A stretch of DNA of 64,000 nucleotides, taken from the NCBI GenBank assembly GCA_041281825.1, contig CP166298.1, forward strand, positions 4,030,001 through 4,094,000. Direction: 5' to 3'. The translations under genes and the position numbers were made by a program. This document shows, one piece after another, positions 40,377 through 49,711 of the stretch. Below the pieces are notes generated by a model. The model was not told the origin of the DNA. It saw nothing but the letters and a program-made list of their open reading frames with translations, and searched no databases. The DNA is from Paenibacillus_D tarimensis_A. Lineage in GTDB: Bacteria; Bacillota; Bacilli; Paenibacillales; Paenibacillaceae. How positions within the stretch are numbered: position 1 is the stretch's first letter; each line of letters begins with the position of its first letter.

Positions 40377-41516
40377 ATGAAAAACGGACAGTTTACACGA
40401 ACGATCATTCAAATGCAATATGTACCGAGATGGAGCGAGCATGCCCCGCGTTACCGCGACAATGCGGCGAGTCACAGCTTCAGATGCGCTGCGATTGCCG
40501 TCATCATCGGCCTGATCGAGCAACAGCTGTTCGGGCGGCAGGTCGATCAACTTACACTGCTGGCTAAGGCGCTGCTGCACGACCTGAACGAAACCGTTAC
40601 CGGCTCGATTAAACACGTCACGAAACAAGCCGCTTTTGTGTCCGAGCATATCCGCACCTTCGAGAAGGAAGTGAACGAAGAGCTCGTTACTTACTTATCC
40701 AAATCGCTCCGCCCCTACTTCTATGAATATATAGTCAATGCCGAGGACGACAGCGATACGGGAAGGCTCGTCGCCGCGATCGACAACTTCGACGCAATGC
40801 TGTTCTGTCACCGTGAAGCGCAGCATGGGTCCAATCCATATTTTCATCAGCAATATAAGAAACTGCATAAAATGATCCACCAAACCGGCTTGCCGTCCAT
40901 CAAGTGGCTCGTACAGCAGTTTGATCAGCGCGGCGGAGTATATGAATTTCTAGGCCATCTGCTGAATTTGGACAATATTGACCGATGGAACGGCAATTTC
41001 AACCTCATACCGGATAATGACGCCACACACTCGTTCCGAGTCGCCGCATTGTCGTTATTTAATGGTCTGCTTGAACGCGAGCGGTTCGGGAGATCCGAGC
41101 TTCGTGTCGGACGCCTGCTGGCCAAGGCGATATTACACGATGTTGGCGAATCGTTAACCGGCGATGTGAAAGGACCGTTCAAACATTCCGAGCCTGGCGT
41201 CAAGAAGGCCTTCGAGAGGTATGAGAAGGAAATTGCTAGGCAGATGGTGCGCCATCTCCCGGAATCGTTCCATGAGGAGATGGCCGATTATATGGTCGAT
41301 TGCAAGGACGATACGTACGAAGGCGAACTGGTCGATGTCGCCGACAAGCTGGACGCCTTGATCAAAGCGAACCTTGAAATGCGCAACAATCCGCATTATG
41401 CCGAGACCTATTACGGCCAGTTGACGACCATTCAGCGCAAATACGAGCATCCAAGCGTCATCTTCTTTCTTGCTTACATCCTGCATGACCTGACTTATCA
41501 GAATTTTGTAAGGTAA
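40377..41516 (+). CDS. Tandem HD-domain protein, YfbR-like nucleotidase family
   Basis: The 379-aa product contains two copies of the YfbR/HD_3 metal-dependent phosphohydrolase domain. Copy 1 (about 10-185) has ASHSFRCAA (His33), LLHDLNETVTGSIKH (His68-Asp69, Glu72). Copy 2 (about 200-379) has ATHSFRVAAL, ILHDVGESLTGDVKG and VDVADKLDALIKANLEM. YfbR-type enzymes dephosphorylate deoxynucleoside monophosphates. Copy 1 has GSIKH where the family usually has GDIKH, so it may be impaired. AGAAGGGA lies before ATG 40377. A LexA-type site in the promoter suggests induction by DNA damage. Confidence 0.82.
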   Translation: MKNGQFTRTIIQMQYVPRWSEHAPRYRDNAASHSFRCAAIAVIIGLIEQQLFGRQVDQLTLLAKALLHDLNETVTGSIKHVTKQAAFVSEHIRTFEKEVNEELVTYLSKSLRPYFYEYIVNAEDDSDTGRLVAAIDNFDAMLFCHREAQHGSNPYFHQQYKKLHKMIHQTGLPSIKWLVQQFDQRGGVYEFLGHLLNLDNIDRWNGNFNLIPDNDATHSFRVAALSLFNGLLERERFGRSELRVGRLLAKAILHDVGESLTGDVKGPFKHSEPGVKKAFERYEKEIARQMVRHLPESFHEEMADYMVDCKDDTYEGELVDVADKLDALIKANLEMRNNPHYAETYYGQLTTIQRKYEHPSVIFFLAYILHDLTYQNFVR

Positions 41517-41518
41517 CG

Positions 41519-41797
41519 TTATTCCGACCTTATGTCAAGCATGGCCTGACGAATTGCGCGGTAAAAATGCTGCCATTCGGGAGCGGCTCCAGGAGGAATT
41601 CCATCGTCAGACGGATCATTAACAGCGGTCGAAGGCGGGTCGCCGCCGACCCGGGCTTTATCAACGGAGGCCGCAGGCGTATCACCATCCTCCCGGGTAT
41701 GCCTACCGGGAGCCGGTGGTTCATCACCTCCGGAAGACCCTTCCATGCGATCAGACTTTTCGTTTTCAGGTCTGCCTTTTATGTCTTCATACACCAT
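41519..41797 (-). CDS. Small disordered acidic/proline-rich protein
   Basis: A 92-aa product of unknown family, rich in Asp, Glu, Gly and Pro (SSGGDEPPAPGRHTRED, then GGDPPSTAVNDPSDDG), probably disordered except for a short C-terminal helix, WQHFYRAIRQAMLDIRSE. The very strong GGAGGAGGTGG, 6 nt before ATG 41797, supports translation. It lies 22 bp after the SNF2 helicase gene, so it is the third gene of that operon. The C-terminal helix could dock to a partner; that is a guess. Confidence 0.65.
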   Translation of the reverse strand: MVYEDIKGRPENEKSDRMEGSSGGDEPPAPGRHTREDGDTPAASVDKARVGGDPPSTAVNDPSDDGIPPGAAPEWQHFYRAIRQAMLDIRSE

Positions 41798-41819
41798 TGT
41801 CTTCCACCTCCTCCGTCAA

Positions 41820-44705
41820 TTATCCGCTCAGCCAGGTTTTCCGCAAAGTAAACAGTTCGGAGAGCTCGCCGTGGGACAGCTCGGTAATCCAGTTTTCCGA
41901 CTGTCCGACGACCTGCTCGCTCAGCTGCTGCTTTCGCGTAATCATATCGTCAATTTTCTCCTCCAGCGTGCCGAGCGTAACGAATTTATAGACCTGCACA
42001 TCCTTTGTCTGGCCGATCCGAAACGCACGGTCTGTCGCCTGGTTTTCTACCGCCGGATTCCACCACCGGTCGAAGTGGACGACATGATTGGCCGCAGTCA
42101 GATTCAGACCCGTTCCACCGGCCTTGAGCGACAAAACGAAGGCGCAGCGCTTAATGGAAGGATCCTGAAACTCAGTGATCATCGCGTCTCGCCCCGGTTT
42201 AGAAACACCGCCGTGCAAATAAGGGACATCCATCCCGAGCCGCTTCTGCAGCAGAGTTTGAAGCATTCGGCCCATCCCGACAAATTGGGTGAAGATCAGA
42301 CAGCGGTCGCCTTCCGCGGCGATTTCGTCCACCATTTCAAATAATCGCGTTATTTTGTTCGAACGGTTTATATCCCATTCCGTTTCTCTCATCCGCTCAT
42401 CCTTCAGCACCAGAGACGGATGGTTGCATAACTGCTTCAGTTTCGTGAGTGTCGCCAATATTAACCCCCGCCGCTTCATTGGGGAAAGATTGTTCAGGTT
42501 ATCCAGCAGCTCGGTAACCAGATTCTCATATAGCGCTCCTTGCTCAGCCGTTAACGAGATATAAGTCTTCGCCTCGTTCTTGTCCGGCAAAGACAGCCGG
42601 ATTGCGGGATCCTTCTTGACGCGGCGAAGCATAAAAGGACCGACCCAGCGCTGCAAACGGCCGATAAGCGCCTCATCGCGCGTCCGTTCAATCGGCTGGA
42701 CCACTTCCCTGCGAAACGCCGCCAGGCTTCCCAAATAGCCGGGATTCATAAAATCGTGGATCGACCACAGCTCCGTCAACCGGTTTTCCATCGGTGTGCC
42801 GGTCATCGCGATCCGGTGACGGGCGGATAATTTACGAATGGCTGCCGATTGCTTCGTATATACGTTTTTAATATTTTGCGCTTCATCCAGGCAGAGTGCA
42901 TCCCATTCAACGGAGCCAAGCTCTCCCTCGTCCAGTGTTGCGAGCGCGTATGACGTGATGACCAGATCGGCCTTCATGACCTCTTCGATGAACGCTTCCC
43001 CTTTGCTCCTTCTCGGACCGTAATGAATGGCCACCCGAATCGACGGCGCAAACCGCTGAAGTTCCTTTTCCCAGTTTCCGATCACGGATGTCGGACAGAT
43101 CAGCAGCGATGGAGCCTTAGTTCCCTCATCCCGCCGCCCTTCCATAATATGAAGCAGGTAAGCGGTAAATTGAATCGTTTTCCCCAGTCCCATATCATCG
43201 GCGAGGCATCCGCCCAGCCCAAAGCGCCGTAAAAAAGCGAGCCAGGATACGCCCTCCAGCTGATACGGACGCAGCTCCCCCATGAACGCTTCCGGTTTCT
43301 TCACCATCGGAAGTCCGGACAAACGCTGGAGCTGCTCCATCCATCGGTTTAAATGATCGTTCAGCTCCACCTCCATCCGAATGGCGGATGCCGCATCCTC
43401 ATCCTGAGTCAGGAGTTCGTCCGTACCGCCCTTGAAATGCAACTCGAGCACTTCACGGAACGAGAGCCCGCGCTTGCCTGATTTCTTCATCCAGCGCCGG
43501 AGCTGCTCCAAATCGCCCGGATCCAGATGAACCCACTCATTTTGGATGCGGACGAGACGCTTGTTTTCCTCCGCAAGCTTCCTAAATTCAGCTTCCGACA
43601 AATCGATTTCACCGACAGCCATTTTCCAATCGAACTGGACAATTGTATCCAGACCGAACAGCGGCGAAGCGGATGAACCGACCGAATGCCTGATTTTCGC
43701 CTTCAGCCGGATCTTCCGGCTCCGCACTGCCTCCCACCAGGCCGGCAGCATGATGGAGCAGCCTGCCTCCAGCAGCTTCAAGCCGCCCGACTCAAGCAAA
43801 GACCACGCTTCGGGCTCCGTCAGCGCCAGCCGCAAATGTCCGGCTTCCTCAAGCGCGGGCAGCGCCTCTAACCATTTCCGCTCCTCACGCTCCAGCTTTT
43901 CCCGGACAAATAACTCCCATCCGTCGGGCAGATCACCGCTCGTCGCCTCCCACCGATCGCCATGCCGTTGTAATTCAATTCGGGCATCGTTTGCTTCACG
44001 GCTGTGCAGCCGCACCTCCAGACGCCAACCTTTGCCCTGAGACGGCTCAGCAAGATGAAGGATCACCCGAAACGGCGTATCATCCTTTTTCCAGCCGGTC
44101 GAGATGAGCCAATCCTCTTCGTCATAGATGCCGTCCGTCTGCAGATTGTCTCCGATTCTGGACGTAAGTCTTCGCCATGAAGACATCGCGTGCTTATCAT
44201 ATTGAACGGCTTCAGTCACCGCAAGAGTGATCCATTCGTTCAGAAACCCCGGATCGATGCCATAACCTGCAGCCGAGCTTTTCCAATTCTTTACCCGTTC
44301 CAATGCAGAGTCATCGGGGATATAGAGCCTCCACCTTAAACCGCCTTCATGCCAACCGGACCGGTTCGGCGCGTACCAGCCTTGCAGCAAAGCGTCGCGA
44401 ATGATCGATGCCGCATCGGCATACAATTGCATCCGTTCCGTCCAGACGACCCGTATCAATCGTACGGAAGCCGGCCGGGACAGATAATCCGCAGCCATCA
44501 TAGGGCTGAGCAGCAGCATTACGTTGCCGTCTATGACCAGCTCCTCTACATTTTCGCCATACCAAGTCCCTTCATGCCAGGCAAACAGAATGTTTTTCAG
44601 ACGCTGCGCTGGACCGGGAACGCCAATGGGCTGAAGCCCGATCCCCCGGTGAGCAATCCAGGTCCCGTCAATTTCCCAAGTCCGTTTTTCCGCCGTTTTG
44701 CTCAT
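41820..44705 (-). CDS. SNF2-family helicase-like ATPase (YwqA-like)
   Basis: The 961-aa protein has a long N-terminal region (about 1-460) of the bacterial SNF2 type, then the two RecA-like lobes: YQLEGVSWLAFLRRFGLGG, Walker A DDMGLGKTIQ near residue 503, CPTSVIGNWEKEL, DEAQNIKN near 606, MTGTPMENRLTELWSI, and in the second lobe LIFTQFVGMG, LSLKAGGTGLNLTAANHVVHFD and ATDRAFRIGQ. It should translocate on DNA and remodel protein-DNA complexes. The start overlaps the stop of the SWIM gene by four bases. The pair recalls ywqB-ywqA of Bacillus subtilis. Confidence 0.94.
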   Translation of the reverse strand: MSKTAEKRTWEIDGTWIAHRGIGLQPIGVPGPAQRLKNILFAWHEGTWYGENVEELVIDGNVMLLLSPMMAADYLSRPASVRLIRVVWTERMQLYADAASIIRDALLQGWYAPNRSGWHEGGLRWRLYIPDDSALERVKNWKSSAAGYGIDPGFLNEWITLAVTEAVQYDKHAMSSWRRLTSRIGDNLQTDGIYDEEDWLISTGWKKDDTPFRVILHLAEPSQGKGWRLEVRLHSREANDARIELQRHGDRWEATSGDLPDGWELFVREKLEREERKWLEALPALEEAGHLRLALTEPEAWSLLESGGLKLLEAGCSIMLPAWWEAVRSRKIRLKAKIRHSVGSSASPLFGLDTIVQFDWKMAVGEIDLSEAEFRKLAEENKRLVRIQNEWVHLDPGDLEQLRRWMKKSGKRGLSFREVLELHFKGGTDELLTQDEDAASAIRMEVELNDHLNRWMEQLQRLSGLPMVKKPEAFMGELRPYQLEGVSWLAFLRRFGLGGCLADDMGLGKTIQFTAYLLHIMEGRRDEGTKAPSLLICPTSVIGNWEKELQRFAPSIRVAIHYGPRRSKGEAFIEEVMKADLVITSYALATLDEGELGSVEWDALCLDEAQNIKNVYTKQSAAIRKLSARHRIAMTGTPMENRLTELWSIHDFMNPGYLGSLAAFRREVVQPIERTRDEALIGRLQRWVGPFMLRRVKKDPAIRLSLPDKNEAKTYISLTAEQGALYENLVTELLDNLNNLSPMKRRGLILATLTKLKQLCNHPSLVLKDERMRETEWDINRSNKITRLFEMVDEIAAEGDRCLIFTQFVGMGRMLQTLLQKRLGMDVPYLHGGVSKPGRDAMITEFQDPSIKRCAFVLSLKAGGTGLNLTAANHVVHFDRWWNPAVENQATDRAFRIGQTKDVQVYKFVTLGTLEEKIDDMITRKQQLSEQVVGQSENWITELSHGELSELFTLRKTWLSG

Positions 44706-46285
44706 GTGATATATTTCCCTTTCCTCAGCTCTTCCTGAAAGGCGCGCATACGGATATATTTGCCGCTAAGCTCCTTGATATAACGCTCCCACCTCTCGCT
44801 TTTGCCTGCGGCCTTGTACAGCTTCTCCAGCTTTTTGAGCAGCTTGACGGCCGTACGGTAGCCTTGCCGGTTGCGGGATCCGACCGATTCGTCCACCGAT
44901 TGATGATAGAGCGGGATAAGCGCAGCCGGCTGAGCTTTGGTAATCGCGCGAAGATCCTGCACATCGATTTCGCCCGGACGGATGCCGACGTACAATTGCA
45001 AATCCGCCCATTTCTTATAAGAACCGGTTTCAAGCCAATGAGCGGAAAGCTCCTGATATGAGACGGGGAGAAATGCGGTCAGCCGCTTCTCCCATTCCGC
45101 CTTGTCCGACTCCTGGACAGCTGCTTTCCGGCACAACAGCATAAACGGCTTCAGCACCGCGGAATTCCGGCAATCCGCAAGATTCCGCTCTAAATAATCC
45201 ATCCATAACTTCAAAGCCGGCCAGTTGCGTTCTGAAAGCCGCTGTTCCGCGAACCGGTACACATAATCCGAAGTCCGGTCGAAGTCGGTCTGGCAAAGCC
45301 GCTCCACAGCCTGCCCGTCACTGTCTTCAATGACATCCATGACGGCAAGCGAAGCGCAGATAAAGGAACGGGTTTTGATATGATAGGCCGGCGAATCAAC
45401 CAGAAACGATTCAAGCTCCGCTCTTTCGGCTGAGCGCCACTTGTCGTCTTCGGTAAGCGGATGGCATACAACGTGATACAGCATATCCCATCGGAGCAGT
45501 GTCGGATCCGGCTCGGCCGCGCGCCGCCGCAGCACTTTAACCAGTTCATGCAGCCATTCCCGTTCCAAGCCAGACAGCCCGGCCGGTACAATCTCAGAGG
45601 CTAACTCTTCAAAATGGGCTATCCACGGATCGACATTCCGCGTAAACGACATTTCATAGTAATAGCGGCTGTAGGATTCCGTAGCCGCATAGGCCCGTTC
45701 CACCTGCTCGAGCACAAACTCGATCACATGCAGCCAATGAAGACGCTGCTTTGTTTTGGGCCATGATCTGGCCGTTCCTTTCATTTCGGACAAAATCGGC
45801 TGCATCGGATGAAGCGATTGCCTGCATTGCCGCCAGACATCGCCGTAAGCTTCGCTCATCCACGCTCGCCATTCCGAAACGCTGCTTTCCTCTTTCGGCT
45901 GATCGGCTGCAGTTTCTTCTTTCTTAGTTGTTGGGGCTTGAACAGTGACGACATCGTTTGTCAGCCGATTGTACACGGCGGCCGCGTCCTCGCCGGACAA
46001 GGCAATATATTGGAAATAGACGGCGGCAAGATGTTTGCAGTAGCCGTGATACGGGCATGTACATCTGCTGTACGTGAATTCATCCGCATCCAGCACAACC
46101 GCATAAACCGCGCTGCCGTTCACGGCGCCGTAGATCGCATTTCCCTCGATGACCTCGACCGCGAACACTTTGCGCGTACGGTAATACTCCCAACCGTTCG
46201 ATATAATATGGCGCGGTATAAACGAGGCAATCTGCTTTTCCAGATAATCCGTTTGTTCATCCGCCAGACGAATCAGCGCATCCAT
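44702..46285 (-). CDS. SWIM zinc-finger protein (YwqB-like)
   Basis: The 527-aa protein has a SWIM finger, C-x-C-x(6)-C-x-H (CTCPYHGYCKHL) at about residues 74-85, a motif that binds DNA or protein. The rest is helical with many Trp, Arg and Glu residues and no recognised enzyme motif. I chose ATG 46285 (MDALIRLADEQ), with GGAGAG before it, rather than the one six codons upstream. It is translationally coupled to the SNF2 gene and probably works with it. Confidence 0.88.
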   Translation of the reverse strand: MDALIRLADEQTDYLEKQIASFIPRHIISNGWEYYRTRKVFAVEVIEGNAIYGAVNGSAVYAVVLDADEFTYSRCTCPYHGYCKHLAAVYFQYIALSGEDAAAVYNRLTNDVVTVQAPTTKKEETAADQPKEESSVSEWRAWMSEAYGDVWRQCRQSLHPMQPILSEMKGTARSWPKTKQRLHWLHVIEFVLEQVERAYAATESYSRYYYEMSFTRNVDPWIAHFEELASEIVPAGLSGLEREWLHELVKVLRRRAAEPDPTLLRWDMLYHVVCHPLTEDDKWRSAERAELESFLVDSPAYHIKTRSFICASLAVMDVIEDSDGQAVERLCQTDFDRTSDYVYRFAEQRLSERNWPALKLWMDYLERNLADCRNSAVLKPFMLLCRKAAVQESDKAEWEKRLTAFLPVSYQELSAHWLETGSYKKWADLQLYVGIRPGEIDVQDLRAITKAQPAALIPLYHQSVDESVGSRNRQGYRTAVKLLKKLEKLYKAAGKSERWERYIKELSGKYIRMRAFQEELRKGKYIT

Positions 46286-46419
46286 AAGACTCTCTCCGAT
46301 CATGTGATCATCTTATTATTATACCAAGCGGGAGCGTGAATCGCCATTTCTGAATGATACAATGCATTAAGCGTAAACGGCTTCGCTGTCCTCTGGCGGC
46401 TAAGCTTCGTTTCGCGGAG

Positions 46420-46495
46420 AATTCTAAGCAGATATAAGTGTGAAACTTATAAATACGCTTAGAATTAAGAAAAACGCCTAGCGGCGTCCTTTTTT
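46420..46495. terminator. Long hairpin followed by terminator in the 46.3-46.6 kb gap
   Basis: AATTCTAAGC (46420-46429) pairs with GCTTAGAATT (46457-46466), with inner TATAAGT/ACTTATA. ACGCC/GGCGT (46474-46478/46483-46487) follows, flanked by A5 and T6 runs, so it can end transcription both ways, including from the Cache-type gene ending at 46578. The rest of the gap holds only the 41-bp repeat noted at 46505-46545. Confidence 0.7.
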
Positions 46496-46577
46496 AGTGC
46501 AAACCCATACTATTGCGCGTTGGGGAGGAAATGGGGATGGCCTCCTTCCGCCGCCAGGGGGAAAATGGGATGGCCTG

Positions 46578-47792
46578 TCAGCGCTTCAACTCCCGCTCAA
46601 GGGATTCCGTATACGCTTTCAGTTCATCGATGCGGTCCGCTTCCGCCAAGGCACGAATCTGCTTTAACCGATTCATTAAATTATCGTGTCCGGCGTCCAG
46701 CCTCCGGGAGCGCTTGCACCAATTCAAAGCGAGCAGTACTATGACGATGGTCAATGCCGTTACCGTCGCGACAATTAGAAATTGCCTGTTCAGCTTCTCC
46801 TGAATGAATTTGTAATCGTGAATAATCGATAAGATATAGTAATCCACCGGGTTTCCTTCGAGATCCACGATACTGGCTACTGCGTCGATCTTTACCGGTA
46901 TAAACCGTTTCAACACAGGTTTACCGTTAATCCGGGTGTTGTAAGAGACAGGTTCTTTCGTTTCATAAGCTTTCATCACGTTTGCAACATCATCCGGTTC
47001 GCTATTTTGGTACGATCCGAATATAATCGGCTGCGTTGTAATATGTTCAAGCTCTTCGCCTGCTAACGTCTTCGTCTTCAATCCGCCAACCGGGAACGTC
47101 TTCGGATTAATGCCGGTTATTTGCAAAATGGACGGATTTTCCTTCATGATTTGTCCGATCAGCTTATTCGCGCCGGTTATCTCCTCATATTCCCGCTGCA
47201 TATCGTAACTGACATAGGGATCGATGATGTAATTCGTCGTCCCGTCATTGTAATAACCCCATTTACGCACTTTACTCGTATCCGATGTGGCGACCTCGAA
47301 CGGGCCGGTCCAAAAATTACGGAGCGACTGTCCCCACCCGATCGATACGTTATGCTCTTCAAAAAGCTGTTTAAACGCCTTGTGCCACGGTGTCCAAGTG
47401 CTTGTCGATAGACCGAGCTGTTTCGGGTCCGAAGATTTCGCCAGAATGATATCATTCTCGGTCTGTTTTAAAAGCGTAATATGGATTACACCCAGCTTGT
47501 CGCTCAGTTCGGCAAGCTGTTCGTTAGTCACTTTCTCAATATCGGGGTCCAGTGCATACTGGGCGGCAATGGCAACGCTTCTAAGCTGATGGCCGATCAA
47601 TTCCTGATATTTCTCCGCCCCAAGCCGGGAGTTTTCGACCGATATTTCTATTTGCGCGGCTGCCGAATCCAATTGATGGTTCAAACTGTCTTCAAGCGAT
47701 CGTTTCGTAAAGAAATAGGTAACAGCATTATTTATTCCAAGAGAAAAAATAATGAATGTGACCGTTATGACCCATACATTGCGTCGCATCAT
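46578..47792 (-). CDS. Membrane protein with extracellular Cache-like sensor domain
   Basis: The 404-aa product has two membrane segments (about 7-29 and 338-360) enclosing about 300 extracellular residues that look like a double-Cache sensor (LDSAAAQIEISVENSR helix, then WGYYNDGTTNYIIDPYVSYD). After the second segment only ~45 residues remain, a charged helix (NLMNRLKQIRALAEADRIDEL). No kinase, cyclase or chemotaxis output domain is present, so it may signal through a partner. AGGAGAAG precedes the ATG pair. Function unknown. Confidence 0.75.
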   Translation of the reverse strand: MMRRNVWVITVTFIIFSLGINNAVTYFFTKRSLEDSLNHQLDSAAAQIEISVENSRLGAEKYQELIGHQLRSVAIAAQYALDPDIEKVTNEQLAELSDKLGVIHITLLKQTENDIILAKSSDPKQLGLSTSTWTPWHKAFKQLFEEHNVSIGWGQSLRNFWTGPFEVATSDTSKVRKWGYYNDGTTNYIIDPYVSYDMQREYEEITGANKLIGQIMKENPSILQITGINPKTFPVGGLKTKTLAGEELEHITTQPIIFGSYQNSEPDDVANVMKAYETKEPVSYNTRINGKPVLKRFIPVKIDAVASIVDLEGNPVDYYILSIIHDYKFIQEKLNRQFLIVATVTALTIVIVLLALNWCKRSRRLDAGHDNLMNRLKQIRALAEADRIDELKAYTESLERELKR

Positions 47793-47877
47793 ACATGAAC
47801 TTCTCCTGACCGAAAAAATTGTGCGGCTGATTCTCTCCGTGCGGGGGATGATGCCGAAGCGTCATCCCGCTCGAGCG

Positions 47878-48555
47878 TTATGTTAAACGCATCCGCTTCA
47901 GCTTGCTTTTGAGCGCCCATCTCCGCTCCTCTTTTTTCTTATATTTCGGCAGCGATCGATAGATTTGAACGGCTTCTTCGAACGCCTTCCCCGCTTGTTC
48001 CATTTGTCCGAGACGTAAATAAATATCGCCTAACCGATAATAAGCTTCGCATGAGGAAGAGTGGATCGAACGGAATTCATCCAGTAACCGGATCGCCTGA
48101 TCCGCATCCTTGTCGGCATAAATATTCGCAAGCCTTAAATAAGGTGCCCCGTATTTGACTCTTGGATTGATCTCAAGCGCTTTGCGAATGGCTTCCTCTC
48201 CCTTAACGGGTTCTCCGGTATGGAGCAATACGGTCCCCAGGTCATCCCAGTATTCGGCGGAATGATCCATCCTGTCGCTGATCGGCTCCAGCCATTTTCT
48301 TGCCTCGCGATATTTGTTCTGTTCGATAAGCAGTCTGGAAATTTCCTGTTTTGCGGACAAGTCATTCGGGTTGAGCAGCAGCTGCTGCCTCAGCTTCGAT
48401 ATCCGGCTTCTCCTCCTGAACGGCTTGATCAGGCTGGGCGACAGTCCGATAAATCGGCGGTCAATAAAATAGAACAATAATAAGAGGACGATGATTGCCA
48501 CAAAAGGGTTGCCGAAAATCCACCATAATAATGGAAACAGTAAAAATTTACCCAT
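47878..48555 (-). CDS. Membrane-anchored TPR-repeat protein
   Basis: The 225-aa protein has one or two N-terminal hydrophobic segments (LLWWIFGNPFVAIIVLLLL) followed by about four tetratricopeptide repeats (residues ~55-205: ARKWLEPISDRMDHSAEYWDDLG; LLHTGEPVKGEEAIRKAL; AYYRLGDIYLRLGQMEQAGKAF, quoted in part) and a basic tail (KKKEERRWALKSKLKRMRL). Such proteins are scaffolds; the partner is unknown. GGAGGGG lies close before ATG 48555. It is upstream of and on the same strand as the Cache-type gene, 85 bp apart. Confidence 0.82.
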   Translation of the reverse strand: MGKFLLFPLLWWIFGNPFVAIIVLLLLFYFIDRRFIGLSPSLIKPFRRRSRISKLRQQLLLNPNDLSAKQEISRLLIEQNKYREARKWLEPISDRMDHSAEYWDDLGTVLLHTGEPVKGEEAIRKALEINPRVKYGAPYLRLANIYADKDADQAIRLLDEFRSIHSSSCEAYYRLGDIYLRLGQMEQAGKAFEEAVQIYRSLPKYKKKEERRWALKSKLKRMRLT

Positions 48556-48708
48556 ATTTCCCCTCCGGTGTACGGTTCATTCTTTTTATCATACCACAAA
48601 ATAAGGTAAGGGTATAACAGACAGGCAGTGGCAGCTGAAAGCAGGGGATCTTGGGCAAGCCGTCGAACTTGAACAACGAAGAAGAGATAAACGGAAGGAG
48701 CGAACACA

Positions 48709-49659
48709 ATGACTGTCGTACAAGAATGGTTATCGCTTGGCGAGTGTCTCCCCGGCTGGTTGGACAACAGCCGCAAGTTTGCTGCTGCAGGAGAAGTAGC
48801 CAAATATATACCCGAGCTGGCGCATGCCCCGGCGGAAGCGCTGGGGATCTCGATCCTGAATGTCCAGGGTCAATCCATCCATGCGGGAGATGACGGGCTG
48901 CCGTTTACAATGCAAAGCATTTCCAAGGTGTTTACGCTGCTGCTTGCACTGATGGATAACGGTGAGGAAGGCGTGTTTGCCAAGGTAGGAATGGAGCCGA
49001 CCGGAGACGACTTCAATTCCATGCTCAAGCTTGAGCTGGTCGAGCCGGGGATTCCGTTTAACCCGCTGATCAATGCCGGCGCAATCGTGATATCCTCACT
49101 TATTAAAGGGGCGACGCCGGATGAGAAGACGGGCCGCATTCTTGCGTTCATCCGTACGTTGGCCGATGATCCGGAGCTTGCGGTCAATGAAGAAGTCTGT
49201 CTGTCGGAGAAAAGGACCGCCCATCGCAACCGGTCGCTTGCTTATTTTTTAATGGACAATGATGTTCTGGACCCGGAGACCGACGTCGAGCAAGTGCTGG
49301 ATGTTTATTTTCGGCATTGTTCCATTGAGGTCCGTTGCGCGCATCTCGCGCGAATGGCGCTTGTGCTTGCCAATGACGGAACAGACCCGCTAAGCGGCAG
49401 ACAGCTGGTGCCGCGGCGTTATGTGCAGATTGCCAAGACGTTCATGATTTCATGCGGCATGTACAATGCCTCCGGCGAATTCGCCATTCAAGCCGGTATT
49501 CCGGCCAAAAGCGGCGTTGCAGGAGGAATCCTGGCGCTTGTGCCCGGCCGTTACGGCATCGGCGTGGTTGGACCCTCCTTGAACCGTAAAGGCAATAGCA
49601 CCGCAGGCGTCCATCTGCTGGAGAAGCTGTCCCAAGCCTATGGCTGGAGTATGTTTTGA
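48709..49659 (+). CDS. glsA: Glutaminase
   Basis: The 316-aa enzyme hydrolyses glutamine to glutamate and ammonia. It has the serine beta-lactamase-like fold with Ser70-x-x-Lys73 (FTMQSISKVF), plus FNPLINAGAI, the Asn/Arg region RTAHRNRSLAYFL, and the C-terminal SGVAGGILALVPGRYGIGV loop. Length is normal for the GlsA family. AAGGAG lies 8 nt before ATG 48709. It is followed by an SDR gene after 52 bp. Confidence 0.96.
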   Translation: MTVVQEWLSLGECLPGWLDNSRKFAAAGEVAKYIPELAHAPAEALGISILNVQGQSIHAGDDGLPFTMQSISKVFTLLLALMDNGEEGVFAKVGMEPTGDDFNSMLKLELVEPGIPFNPLINAGAIVISSLIKGATPDEKTGRILAFIRTLADDPELAVNEEVCLSEKRTAHRNRSLAYFLMDNDVLDPETDVEQVLDVYFRHCSIEVRCAHLARMALVLANDGTDPLSGRQLVPRRYVQIAKTFMISCGMYNASGEFAIQAGIPAKSGVAGGILALVPGRYGIGVVGPSLNRKGNSTAGVHLLEKLSQAYGWSMF

Positions 49660-49711
49660 CGAAAACTTCCTCACAATAGGGGTATCCATTCATCTCAGGA
49701 GGAGCCCTACT

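Noticed and set aside
40188..40649. 153-codon minus-strand frame over the HD gene start
   Set aside because: It overlaps the promoter and the conserved HD domain of the plus-strand gene and has no recognisable features.
34802..46285. Antiphage defence island around the SNF2 helicase
   Set aside because: No nuclease, methylase or other known defence partner adjoins; neighbours are housekeeping genes and the SNF2-SWIM pair is a common chromosomal pair.
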